A DNA stretch of 6,601 nt from a bacterium (GCA_030824255.1 JAVBYB010000149.1:1-6601); one strand, 5' to 3'; shown: positions 1-6,357, numbered from the stretch's first letter. The notes: generated from the sequence alone by a model not told the origin. Translations and numbers: made by a program.

Positions 1-1674
1 AGGCTTGTTGGCGCGCTGGCGAAGGAAATGGGCGAAGCCTATCCCGAACTCAATCGCGCGAAAGACGCCATCGAGAGCGCCTTCAGCCAGGAAGAACAGG
101 CCTTCCAGCGCACGCTGGGGCGTGGCCTTGCCCTGCTGGATGAGGAAACCGCCGGGCTCGGCAAGAGCGGCGTGCTCAAGGGCGATGTCGCGTTCAAACT
201 CTATGACACATATGGCTTTCCGCTCGACCTGACGCAGGACGTGCTTCGCGGCCGTGGCATGACCGTCGACGAAGAAGGCTACAACGCTGCGATGGAAATC
301 CAGCGCGGCAATAGCCGCGACAATTCCAAGTTCGCGGCAGGTGATGCGTCTGGCGAAGTCTGGTTCGCCGTGCGCGACGCATCCGGCGCGACCAACTTCC
401 AGGGATACGAAGCGGAGGAAACTTCCGGCCGTCTCGTCAACGCGCTCGTCGGTGGCATACGGGCGCCGGCGATCAAGGTCGGAGACAAGGCCGAGCTCGT
501 CTTCGATCAGACGCCGTTCTACGCCGAAAGCGGCGGCCAGGCCGGTGACAGGGGCGAGATCTTCTTTCCCGGCGGCGGCCGCTTCCGTGTCGACGATGTG
601 CAGAAACGCGCCAGCGATGTGTTCGCCCATGTCGGCGAAATGCTCTCTGGCGCGGCCAAGGTGGGCGACGTGGCTGAACTGAAGATCGATCGCGTTCGCC
701 GCGCCAGGATCCGCGCCAATCACTCTGCCACGCACCTGCTGCATGCCGCCTTACGCAACAAGCTGGGCAAGCACGTCACCCAGAAGGGCTCGCTCGTCGA
801 AGCCGATTATTTCCGCTTCGACTTCTCCCACACCGCGCCGATGACACGCGACGACATCGAGGCCGTCGAAGCCGAAGTGAACGCTGTTGTTCGCCAGAAC
901 GCGCCCGCAGAAATCCGCGTCATGGCGCCGGACAAGGCGATCGAGGCCGGCGCGATGGCGCTGTTCGGTGAGAAGTACGGCGATGAGGTGCGTGTCCTGC
1001 GCCTCGGAAACTCCGTGTCGGAAGCCGACGCGCCTTACTCCGTCGAACTTTGTGGCGGCACGCATGTGTCGCGTACTGGCGATATCGCCGTTTTCGTCAT
1101 CACGTCAGAGGGCGGCGTCGCGCAAGGCGTTCGCCGCATCGAGGGCGTCACCGGAGAGGCTGCGCTGACCTTCCTGAAATCCCGCGGCGCGATTGCGCGC
1201 GAGATCGCCGATCAGTTCAAATCTCCAATCGCTGATGCACCCGCGCGGGTTGCCGCGCTGGCGGCTGAACGCAGGAAGCTCGAGGCCGAACTGGCTGATG
1301 CTCGCAAGAAGCTCGCGATGGGCGGCGGCGGCGCGGCTTCCGGGCCTGAAGAGGTCAATGGCGTCAAGTTCATCGGCAAGGTGGTCGATGTCCCGGCGAA
1401 GGACCTCAAGGGTCTTGCCGACGAAGCGAAAAAATCCATCGGCTCGGGTGTCGTCGTGTTCGTGGCCACCGCCGAAGGCAAGGCAACCGTCGTTGTCGGC
1501 GTCACAGACGATCTCACCGGCCGCTTCAAGGCGGGCGATCTTGTCACGAAGGCGGTGCAGGCCGTCGGCGGCGCCAAGGGCGGCGGCCGGCCAGATATGG
1601 CGCAAGGCGGCGGCCCCGATGGCTCCAAGGCCGATGACGCGATCGCCGCCGTCAAGGCTATGCTTGCAGGCTAG
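1..1674 (+). CDS. alaS: Alanyl-tRNA synthetase, C-terminal part (5' end outside window)
   Basis: This enzyme charges tRNA-Ala with alanine and clears mischarged Ser/Gly-tRNA-Ala in the cytoplasm. The open frame runs from base 1 without a start, giving 557 residues of a protein usually about 880 long, so the N-terminal class II catalytic core lies upstream. Visible in order: the conserved stretch FYAESGGQAGDRG near residues 172-184; the editing-domain zinc ligands HSATH (H241, H245) and CGGTH (C351, H355), which match the HxxxH...CxxxH set of E. coli AlaRS with a constant offset of about 323; a charged, probably coiled-coil segment at about 414-437; and a C-Ala domain from about 450 to the end with the family hallmark GGGRPDMAQGGG at 527-538. 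All editing ligands are present, so proofreading should be intact. No clear terminator follows, so read-through into the lipoprotein gene is possible. The identification is secure. Confidence 0.98.
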   Translation, partial: RLVGALAKEMGEAYPELNRAKDAIESAFSQEEQAFQRTLGRGLALLDEETAGLGKSGVLKGDVAFKLYDTYGFPLDLTQDVLRGRGMTVDEEGYNAAMEIQRGNSRDNSKFAAGDASGEVWFAVRDASGATNFQGYEAEETSGRLVNALVGGIRAPAIKVGDKAELVFDQTPFYAESGGQAGDRGEIFFPGGGRFRVDDVQKRASDVFAHVGEMLSGAAKVGDVAELKIDRVRRARIRANHSATHLLHAALRNKLGKHVTQKGSLVEADYFRFDFSHTAPMTRDDIEAVEAEVNAVVRQNAPAEIRVMAPDKAIEAGAMALFGEKYGDEVRVLRLGNSVSEADAPYSVELCGGTHVSRTGDIAVFVITSEGGVAQGVRRIEGVTGEAALTFLKSRGAIAREIADQFKSPIADAPARVAALAAERRKLEAELADARKKLAMGGGGAASGPEEVNGVKFIGKVVDVPAKDLKGLADEAKKSIGSGVVVFVATAEGKATVVVGVTDDLTGRFKAGDLVTKAVQAVGGAKGGGRPDMAQGGGPDGSKADDAIAAVKAMLAG

Positions 1675-1711
1675 TCGCTCTTGGTAAATTGCGCGTGGCG
1701 GGTGCGTTCGT

Positions 1712-1740
1712 TTGACGGCAAGCTGACAGGCGCGCATTCT
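1712..1740 (+). promoter_or_regulatory. Possible promoter of the lipoprotein gene
   Basis: A TTGACG hexamer (1712-1717) matches the sigma-70 -35 consensus at five of six bases. It is followed after 17 bases by CATTCT (1735-1740), which matches the -10 at only three of six. Transcription would start near 1747, giving a leader of roughly 19 bases. The -35 box and the spacing are good and the -10 is weak, so this is a candidate only. Confidence 0.3.
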
Positions 1741-1764
1741 TCCGTCCTTGTTGGGGAGGACGGA
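1741..1764 (+). promoter_or_regulatory. Stem-loop covering the lipoprotein gene's ribosome-binding site
   Basis: TCCGTCCT (1741-1748) is the exact reverse complement of AGGACGGA (1757-1764), giving an 8-base-pair stem with an 8-base loop that ends two bases before the ATG at 1766. The Shine-Dalgarno-like GGGGAGG (1753-1759) lies partly in the loop and partly in the 3' arm. A second pairing, ACGGA (1760-1764) with TCCGT (1773-1777), would enclose the start codon. The complementarity is seen directly; any control of translation is inferred. Confidence 0.45.
1753..1759 (+). promoter_or_regulatory. Ribosome-binding site fixing the lipoprotein start
   Basis: GGGGAGG lies 6 bases before ATG 1766. 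This favours that start over the in-frame TTG codons at 1748 and 1751, which would put the binding site inside the coding region and add six residues ahead of the signal peptide. Confidence 0.6.
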
Positions 1765-1765
1765 T

Positions 1766-2332
1766 ATGTCTGTCCGTATGCTATCCGCTGTGCTCGGGTT
1801 GAACGTTCTGGCGGCTTGCCAGACTGCGGAGCCTCCCGCTGTCGAAATCCCGCCTCAGCAATCGGCCCTGTGTTCGCCCGGCGTATCGCTCGGCAAGGTG
1901 CTCGTCGCCCCGCTCGCGGGGTGGCGTCATGATCAGAAAGAGGTCGAGGCCCGTCAGGATATCGCGCTTCATGCCATCGAAGCCGTGACTCCGGTCATGC
2001 CATGCGCGGCCAGCACGAAGATTCTTCCCATCGTTCCGAACTCGCAAGCTGACACACGGATCGTGCAGGCGCGCCTCGAAGGCGCCACCTCGATTGTCTT
2101 CATTCGTCTCGAAGAACTCGGCCCGGTCGCAGTCCTCTCGTTTCCGACGCTGTGGAGCACGTGGAGCGATGTGAAGTTCACGGTCGACGCGGTCGATGTG
2201 GCGAGCGGAGAGACGCTGCGCAGCATTCCGCACCGTCGCCGCGAGGGAGGGGCATATGAAGGCCGCGGCACGGCCCCCCTGCAAGGCGAAATGGAACAGG
2301 CGCTGAAAGACGTGATCCTCGGCTCGCCTTAG
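1766..2332 (+). CDS. Small lipoprotein of unknown function
   Basis: I do not recognise this 188-residue protein. Its N-terminus is a lipoprotein signal: a short start with Arg4, a hydrophobic stretch to residue 17, and the lipobox LAAC with the lipidated Cys at 18. Gln follows the Cys, not Asp, which by the E. coli rule suggests the outer membrane. A Pro-rich linker (23-31) leads to an alternating alpha/beta-looking domain: GKVLVAPL at 43-50, a helix at about 57-73, ATSIVFIRLEEL at 107-118, and DAVDVASGETLRS at 141-153. That last pattern (a strand followed by 'D-x-x-x-G-x-x-L') resembles periplasmic lipoproteins of the CsgG/GNA1162 kind, but this is impression only. Cys36 and Cys80 could form a disulfide. 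The start ATG 1766 is chosen from the strong ribosome-binding site. The gene lies 91 bases after alaS and is followed by a terminator. Confidence 0.8.
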   Translation: MSVRMLSAVLGLNVLAACQTAEPPAVEIPPQQSALCSPGVSLGKVLVAPLAGWRHDQKEVEARQDIALHAIEAVTPVMPCAASTKILPIVPNSQADTRIVQARLEGATSIVFIRLEELGPVAVLSFPTLWSTWSDVKFTVDAVDVASGETLRSIPHRRREGGAYEGRGTAPLQGEMEQALKDVILGSP

Positions 2333-2368
2333 CCGCGCCAGAGAAAGCACCAGACAAGCAATGCAAAA

Positions 2369-2397
2369 AGGCCCGCAGGATCATCTCCCGCGGGCCT
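2369..2397. terminator. Bidirectional intrinsic terminator between the lipoprotein gene and icd
   Basis: AGGCCCGC (2369-2376) pairs perfectly with GCGGGCCT (2390-2397) around a 13-base loop. On the + strand the stem runs into a T-rich tail (TCTTTCATTCTT). On the - strand the A-run at 2365-2369 becomes a U-tract. It lies 37 bases beyond the lipoprotein stop and 25 bases beyond the icd stop, as expected for a shared terminator of two convergent genes. Confidence 0.85.
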
Positions 2398-2421
2398 CTT
2401 TCATTCTTGATCCCGGGCCTA

Positions 2422-3642
2422 TCAGGCCTTCGACATGGCTTCCTGGAAGTTCGTCGCGATCTTCTCGATGAAGCCTTCGGTGGTCAGCCAGGGCTGGTCA
2501 GGGCCGATCAGCAGCGACAGGTCCTTCGTCATGAAGCCGGCTTCCACCGTGTCGATCACGGTCTTCTCGAGCAGGGTCGAGAACTTCGCGAGTTCGGCGT
2601 TGCCGTCCAGCTTGGCGCGGTGGGCGAGGCCACGCGTCCAGGCGAAGATCGAGGCGACCGAGTTGGTCGAGGTCGACTTGCCCTGCTGATGCGCGCGGTA
2701 GTGGCGCGTCACGGTGCCGTGGGCAGCTTCCGCTTCCACCGTCTTGCCGTCCGGCGTCATCAGCACCGAGGTCATCAGGCCGAGCGAGCCATAGCCCTGC
2801 GCCACGGTGTCGGACTGGACGTCGCCGTCATAGTTCTTGCAGGCCCAGACATAGCCGCCCGACCATTTCAGGCAGGCTGCAACCATGTCGTCGATCAGGC
2901 GGTGTTCGTACGTGCCGCCGAACTCCTTGAACTTGTCGGCGAACTCCGCGTCGAACACTTCCTGGAAGATGTCCTTGAAGCGGCCGTCATAGGCCTTGAG
3001 GATGGTGTTCTTGGTCGAGAGGTAGACCGGCCATTTGCGCTGGTAGCCGAAGTTGAACGAGGCGCGCGCGAAATCGCGGATCGACTTGTCGAGGTTGTAC
3101 ATGCCCATGGCGATGCCTTCGCCGGGGAAGTCGAACACTTCGTGCTCGATGGCGGGACCGCCGTCTTCCGGCACGAACTTCATTGTCAGCTTGCCCTTGC
3201 CGGGAATCTTGAAGTCGGTCGCCTTGTACTGGTCGCCGAAGGCGTGACGGCCAACCACGACAGGCTGGGTCCAGCCCGGCACCAGGCGCGGCACGTTCTT
3301 CATCACGATCGGCTCGCGGAACACGACCCCGTCGAGGATGTTGCGGATCGTGCCGTTGGGCGACTTCCACATCTTCTTCAGCTTGAACTCTTCGACGCGT
3401 TGTTCGTCCGGCGTGATGGTCGCGCACTTCACGGCGACGCCGTATTTCTTGGTGGCCTCGGCGGCGTCGATGGTCACCTGGTCGTTGGTCGCGTCACGGT
3501 GTTCGATGCCCAGGTCGAAATACTTCAGGTCGATGTCGAGATAGGGGAGGATCAGGCGCTCCTTGATGAGCGCCCAGATGATGCGGGTCATCTCGTCGCC
3601 ATCCATTTCGACGACGGGGTTTGCAACCTTGATGACGGCCAT
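2422..3642 (-). CDS. icd: NADP-dependent isocitrate dehydrogenase, eukaryote-like homodimeric type
   Basis: This TCA-cycle enzyme oxidatively decarboxylates isocitrate to 2-oxoglutarate and makes NADPH in the cytoplasm. The 406-residue protein matches the length of the eukaryote-like class common in alphaproteobacteria and is longitudinally very close to human IDH1. Substrate residues keep the same numbers: Thr77, the SPNGTIRN loop with Ser94 and Arg100, Arg109, and Arg132 in GRHAFGDQY with Tyr139. Downstream, shifted by one, are Lys211, the metal ligands Asp251, Asp274 and Asp278, and HGTVTRH with Arg313/His314, which in IDH1 contact the NADP 2'-phosphate. All look intact. The frame stays open for 34 further codons upstream, but the ATG at 3642 gives the family N-terminus ([20 protein letters not shown]) and has AGGAG 7 bases before it. 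It is convergent with the lipoprotein gene and divergent from the methyltransferase gene. The alaS-icd neighbourhood recurs in alphaproteobacteria. Confidence 0.97.
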   Translation of the reverse strand: MAVIKVANPVVEMDGDEMTRIIWALIKERLILPYLDIDLKYFDLGIEHRDATNDQVTIDAAEATKKYGVAVKCATITPDEQRVEEFKLKKMWKSPNGTIRNILDGVVFREPIVMKNVPRLVPGWTQPVVVGRHAFGDQYKATDFKIPGKGKLTMKFVPEDGGPAIEHEVFDFPGEGIAMGMYNLDKSIRDFARASFNFGYQRKWPVYLSTKNTILKAYDGRFKDIFQEVFDAEFADKFKEFGGTYEHRLIDDMVAACLKWSGGYVWACKNYDGDVQSDTVAQGYGSLGLMTSVLMTPDGKTVEAEAAHGTVTRHYRAHQQGKSTSTNSVASIFAWTRGLAHRAKLDGNAELAKFSTLLEKTVIDTVEAGFMTKDLSLLIGPDQPWLTTEGFIEKIATNFQEAMSKA

Positions 3643-3649
3643 GAAAAAG

Positions 3650-3654
3650 CTCCT
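3650..3654 (-). promoter_or_regulatory. Ribosome-binding site of icd
   Basis: AGGAG on the - strand lies 7 bases upstream of ATG 3642. It settles the start against the longer upstream open frame, which would add 34 residues with no family similarity. Confidence 0.75.
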
Positions 3655-3672
3655 GAAATCCAGTTCCCGGGG

Positions 3673-3700
3673 GCTATAGCAGACATGCTCCCCGGCACAA
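3673..3700 (-). promoter_or_regulatory. Candidate icd promoter
   Basis: On the - strand, TTGTGC (3695-3700) is followed after 16 bases by TATAGC (3673-3678), placing a start of transcription near 3666 and a leader of about 25 bases that contains the AGGAG site. The -10 matches four of six consensus bases and the -35 three of six. The -10 sits in the perfect palindrome GCTATAGC (3673-3680). Position and spacing are good, but the hexamers are only moderate. Confidence 0.35.
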
Positions 3701-3800
3701 TACGCGCGGGAAGATCGGTTCAGGATATGTCCCTGGCCAGCCAACGGGCCAAGGACCCGGCGCCAGCATCGCCGCCAGTAGGCAGGGTGCGCCCGCCCGG

Positions 3801-3808
3801 TCTATAGC
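3801..3808 (+). promoter_or_regulatory. Candidate -10 element for a leaderless methyltransferase mRNA
   Basis: TCTATAGC ends 7 bases before ATG 3816, so a transcript launched from it would begin at or within a base or two of the start codon. No Shine-Dalgarno is visible upstream of this ATG, which fits. I see no convincing -35 hexamer at 16-18 bases upstream, so the call is tentative. Confidence 0.3.
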
Positions 3809-3815
3809 GTCGGGC

Positions 3816-4556
3816 ATGACGGCTCCCTGTTTCATCCTCGTGGCCCCGCAGATGGGCGAGAATATCGGCGCTGCGGCGCGGGTGATGGCCAATTTCGGGT
3901 TGACCGATCTGCGGCTGGTCGCGCCGCGCGATGGCTGGCCCAACCCCGCGGCCGAAACGATGAGCGCGGGTGCGCTTCCCGATGTCGTGACCGCCACAGT
4001 GTTCGAAACCGTGGAACAGGCGATCGCCGATTGTGGGCTGGTTTTCGCCACCACGGCGCGTCCGCGCGAGATGGAAAAGCCGGTGGTTGGCTCCTCCGAA
4101 GCTGTCGCACGCATGCGCGCGACGCCTGCGCGTGCTGCGGTGTTGTTTGGCGGCGAACGGGCTGGCCTGCCGAACGAGGCGGTCGTGCAGGCCGATGCGA
4201 TCCTGTCCTATCCGGTCAATCGCGCTTTTGCTTCGCTCAACCTCGCACAGGCCGTCGCCCTGCTTGCGCACCAATGGGCGGAAGCGGAAGTTGCTGGCCC
4301 GCCCGAAGGTTTTGCCAATGCGCTCGATGCACCGGCGACTCGCGAGGAACTCGTCGGGATGATGGAGCATCTTGAGGAAGAGCTGGACCGCGCGGGCTTC
4401 TTTTACCCGACCTCGAAGCGGGCGCCGATCGCGCAGAACCTGCGGAACGGTTTTACGCGCGCAGGATGGACGTCACAGGAAGTCAGCACTTTCCGAGGGG
4501 CCATCAAGGCGCTCGCGATTGGACGCGGCAAGGCGCGCGTCAAACGCGACGACTAG
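3816..4556 (+). CDS. trmJ: SPOUT tRNA 2'-O-methyltransferase, TrmJ/LasT type
   Basis: The family transfers a methyl group from S-adenosylmethionine to ribose; TrmJ modifies position 32 of the tRNA anticodon loop. The 246-residue protein has the three SPOUT motifs in order: GENIGAAARVM (14-24, with the conserved Asn16), LFGGERAGLPN (110-120), and the trefoil-knot loop around YPVNRAFASLNLAQAV (132-147). A charged C-terminal helical part (174-246) with FYPTSKRAPIAQNLRN and FRGAIKAL follows, as in TrmJ and unlike short TrmL proteins. The N-terminal MTAPCFILVAPQ begins directly at the first strand of the fold, which supports ATG 3816 even though no ribosome-binding site is visible. It is transcribed divergently from icd, with 173 bases between the starts. 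The family is certain; substrate assignment to position 32 is by similarity, and LasT-like paralogues of unknown target are the main alternative. Confidence 0.93.
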   Translation: MTAPCFILVAPQMGENIGAAARVMANFGLTDLRLVAPRDGWPNPAAETMSAGALPDVVTATVFETVEQAIADCGLVFATTARPREMEKPVVGSSEAVARMRATPARAAVLFGGERAGLPNEAVVQADAILSYPVNRAFASLNLAQAVALLAHQWAEAEVAGPPEGFANALDAPATREELVGMMEHLEEELDRAGFFYPTSKRAPIAQNLRNGFTRAGWTSQEVSTFRGAIKALAIGRGKARVKRDD

Positions 4557-4563
4557 ATCGGCG

Positions 4564-5067
4564 CTAGCTGGGGCTCGGCAACACGCTTTGGTCTCCAGCC
4601 TCGAGACGTCCTGCGTCCTCGTTACTGAGGACAGTGATGAAGCCTTCCGGCGTTGCGGATGTGCTTGAGATTGCCGGTGCGCCTGTCGGCATAGGCGCGA
4701 ACGGATCCGATGCCTGTACACCGTAGGCGCCATCGGCCACCAGCGACGCCATGGCATCGCCCTGGCGCGGCGCGCGCCATCCGCGGCGCTGCATTTCCAC
4801 GAGAATTTCTTCCATCGCGACGTCGGAAACCTGCCACGGACTGCAGGCGAAGGTTGCCGGCTGCGCCGTGTGCGACGGTTCTGTCGACGCTGCGGGCACG
4901 GCTTCAGACGTCCGCACCCAGGCGACGGGGTCGACTATCGGGTCGGTGGGTTTCGGCGAGCTGGACGCCGAAGAGACTGAAAAACCAGCGATAAATGCAA
5001 CAAACCCTGTTGCTATGACGGTGGCGAAGCGGGTGGCTGGGCTGGCGTTGGGCATTGGGAGGAGCAT
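4564..5067 (-). CDS. Small membrane-anchored or exported protein of unknown function
   Basis: I do not recognise this 167-residue product. Residues 13-32 (RFATVIATGFVAFIAGFSVS) form one hydrophobic segment after a short N-terminus with a single Arg, so it is either a signal peptide or a membrane anchor with the rest in the periplasm. A Ser/Pro/Thr/Ala-rich stretch (33-72) acts like a linker. The best candidate for a folded part is 73-117, with Cys75, an amphipathic helix at about 81-97 (VAMEEILVEMQRRGW), and an acidic/aromatic region after it. The tail is low complexity. Codons end mostly in G or C as in neighbouring genes, and no other frame here looks better. ATG 5067 is the first start; ATG 5055 would give 163 residues, and neither has a strong ribosome-binding site. 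The gene is convergent with trmJ and divergent from the M23 gene. Confidence 0.6.
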   Translation of the reverse strand: MLLPMPNASPATRFATVIATGFVAFIAGFSVSSASSSPKPTDPIVDPVAWVRTSEAVPAASTEPSHTAQPATFACSPWQVSDVAMEEILVEMQRRGWRAPRQGDAMASLVADGAYGVQASDPFAPMPTGAPAISSTSATPEGFITVLSNEDAGRLEAGDQSVLPSPS

Positions 5068-5218
5068 TCCCGGCGTTGCTTGGCCTTCCGGTTGCAGCAG
5101 GAACGCGCATCTCCCCCAGTGGTTCAGAGCCTGCCGACCGGGCCTGCTGACTTGGGTCCGGCTCCGTCATAGGCTTCGCTTCTGGAAGACACGCCCGATG
5201 CATGAGGCGGTCTCTGGT

Positions 5219-5224
5219 GGGGAG
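5219..5224 (+). promoter_or_regulatory. Ribosome-binding site of the M23 peptidase gene
   Basis: GGGGAG lies 8 bases before ATG 5233. It overlaps the alternative in-frame GTG at 5224, so it favours ATG 5233 as the start and shortens the longest open frame by three residues. Confidence 0.6.
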
Positions 5225-5232
5225 TGGGGAAC

Positions 5233-6255
5233 ATGCTGAAGACGTTGCTGGTTGCCGCCCTTGCGGGAGGGTCCGGATTTGGCGGCTGGATAGCTGGCAG
5301 CATCTGGCCCGCGCCGCCTGCATGGACGGATGCGGTGGATCGAACGGCGACAGATGTGCGCACGAGGTTGCGACTGGAGACTGTCAGCTTCGATGGCCTG
5401 CGCGCGCTGATGCCATCAGACCGCTTCGCCGACATCAAGACGCAGATCGAGGATCTGGCGGTCGCAACGGGCGATGTCATTCGCGTTGACCGTGAAGCCA
5501 GCTCGCTTGAGGAACAGCTCGACAATCTCGCGCTTGATGCCGAAACGGCTGTGCCGCCCGGCATGACGGTTGCGGTCCTCCCGGCATCGCCTGCGCCGCC
5601 GCCGGCCGACGCGCCTGAAACGTCCGCCACAGCGGAGGCCGCTGTTCCGCCGGCGCCATCGCCCTTGCCATCGTCGCCATCCGCGCCGCAGGTTGCCATG
5701 CCGTTGCCGGCGCCTGGAGCAGTGGCGGAGGTTTTTCCGGTGAACCTGCCGCTGTGCGAGCGCATGGCTGTCTCGAATGCGCCTCCCAATGCCAATGGTT
5801 TCGTCTCGGACTATCGGCGGCAGGTGGTGGTGCAGAATGCGCGCATTGCGGTTTTCCCATCGCCGGGGGCGTGCCTGTCGTCAGGCTATGGTCCGCGCAA
5901 TGACAGGTTGCACAAGGGGCTCGATTTCCATGCCTCAACCGGTGTGCCTGTACTCGCAGGCGGGGAGGGGCAGATCGTGGAGATCAAGTATCGCGAGGAC
6001 TACGGCAATATGATCCTGATCGATCATGGCGGCGGCGTCTTCACGCGCTATGCGCATCTGGCCTCGTTCGGGCGCGGGCTTTCGCCAGGCGTGACTGTGC
6101 GGGCGGGGGATCCGCTCGGCCTGATGGGCAATTCCGCGAGCTATCAGATCCCGATCCATCTCCACTACGAGTTGCTGCTGGGTGACTACAACACGCCGCG
6201 GGGCTCGTTCGGCCTGGCCCCGGCGGATCCGATGAGTTTCCCCTCTGCGGAATAG
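5233..6255 (+). CDS. Membrane-anchored LytM-type M23 metallopeptidase (probable peptidoglycan endopeptidase)
   Basis: Proteins of this family cut peptide cross-links in peptidoglycan in the periplasm, often during growth or division. The 340-residue protein starts with a hydrophobic segment (5-24, LLVAALAGG...GWIAGSIW), either an anchor or a signal peptide. Residues 31-104 look mainly helical and may be partly coiled-coil. A Pro/Ala/Ser-rich linker follows (108-163). The C-terminal domain (from about 190) carries the full M23 zinc site: HKGLD (H227, D231), RYAHL (H275) and HLHYE (H309, H311), as well as GYGPRNDRLHKGLDFHA at 218-234. Because all metal ligands are present, it should be an active enzyme, unlike the degenerate EnvC/NlpD activators. 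Cys175 and Cys214 could form a disulfide next to the domain. ATG 5233 is chosen over GTG 5224 from the GGGGAG at 5219-5224. No clear promoter is seen in the 165-base divergent spacer. I cannot assign it to a named subgroup. Confidence 0.93.
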   Translation: MLKTLLVAALAGGSGFGGWIAGSIWPAPPAWTDAVDRTATDVRTRLRLETVSFDGLRALMPSDRFADIKTQIEDLAVATGDVIRVDREASSLEEQLDNLALDAETAVPPGMTVAVLPASPAPPPADAPETSATAEAAVPPAPSPLPSSPSAPQVAMPLPAPGAVAEVFPVNLPLCERMAVSNAPPNANGFVSDYRRQVVVQNARIAVFPSPGACLSSGYGPRNDRLHKGLDFHASTGVPVLAGGEGQIVEIKYREDYGNMILIDHGGGVFTRYAHLASFGRGLSPGVTVRAGDPLGLMGNSASYQIPIHLHYELLLGDYNTPRGSFGLAPADPMSFPSAE

Positions 6256-6295
6256 GCGCGGCTGAGCCTTTCTGTGATCACTGCGCCGAATTTTT
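6255..6295 (+). terminator. Weak candidate terminator after the M23 peptidase gene
   Basis: GGCGC (6255-6259), starting at the last base of the stop codon, can pair with GCGCC (6283-6287), and TTTTT follows at 6291-6295. The stem is only five base pairs and the loop is 23 bases, with the small palindrome GTGATCAC (6274-6281) inside. The T-run is right but the stem is poor, so termination may be partial. Confidence 0.35.
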
Positions 6296-6302
6296 CAGAT
6301 GC

Positions 6303-6320
6303 CAACTAGAAACCTAGTTG
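6303..6320. promoter_or_regulatory. Inverted repeat upstream of the blaI-like gene, possible operator
   Basis: CAACTAG (6303-6309) and CTAGTTG (6314-6320) are perfect 7-base arms around AAAC. The right arm overlaps a consensus -35-like TTGACA (6318-6323). BlaI/MecI proteins bind short dyads as dimers and repress their own genes, so an operator for the regulator that starts at 6465 is the natural reading, though the sequence is not the TACA/TGTA dyad known from staphylococcal BlaI and enterococcal CopY. Confidence 0.45.
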
Positions 6321-6330
6321 ACAGCTTATC

Positions 6331-6336
6331 GATAAT
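6331..6336 (+). promoter_or_regulatory. Possible -10 element of the blaI-like gene
   Basis: GATAAT matches five of six bases of the -10 consensus and sits between the two inverted repeats. The consensus -35-like TTGACA (6318-6323) is only 7 bases away, too close to work with it, and no hexamer like TATAAT lies 16-18 bases after TTGACA. A promoter in this AT-richer patch is likely, but its exact elements are not settled by eye. Confidence 0.25.
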
Positions 6337-6357
6337 CGCGAAAACCTGTGCACTTAA

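Noticed and set aside
1690..1736. TGCGCG/CGCGCA inverted repeat after alaS as a terminator
   Set aside because: The arms are 35 bases apart, the stem is six base pairs and there is no T-run after it.
1105..1737. A 210-codon open frame on the - strand across the end of alaS
   Set aside because: It lies inside alaS, whose C-Ala domain is unmistakable, and its protein shows only shadow composition.
2407..3807. A 466-codon open frame on the + strand antisense to icd
   Set aside because: It mirrors icd almost exactly. Its translation is rich in His, Arg, Val and Leu from reverse-complement codons and shows no family motif. Long antisense frames are common opposite GC-rich genes.
5224..5232. GTG 5224 as the start of the M23 peptidase
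   Set aside because: The only good ribosome-binding site (GGGGAG, 5219-5224) overlaps this codon, and the nearest other purine block (GAGG, 5204-5207) is too far upstream.
4751..5239. A 162-codon + strand frame opposite the small anchored protein and running up to the peptidase gene
   Set aside because: No hydrophobic or domain signal and no ribosome-binding site that I can see; the - strand frame 4564-5067 has a proper signal or anchor segment and better codon use.
4904..5323. A 139-codon - strand frame spanning the divergent spacer
   Set aside because: It overlaps the starts of both divergent genes, is Gln/Arg/Pro-rich, and shows no recognisable feature.
6318..6330. TTGACAGCTTATC matches 13 bases at the start of the pBR322 tet promoter, raising the thought of vector sequence
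   Set aside because: The match ends after 13 bases: the next bases differ from the plasmid as I remember it, and both flanks continue as ordinary chromosomal sequence. A chance overlap with a consensus-like -35 region is enough to explain it.
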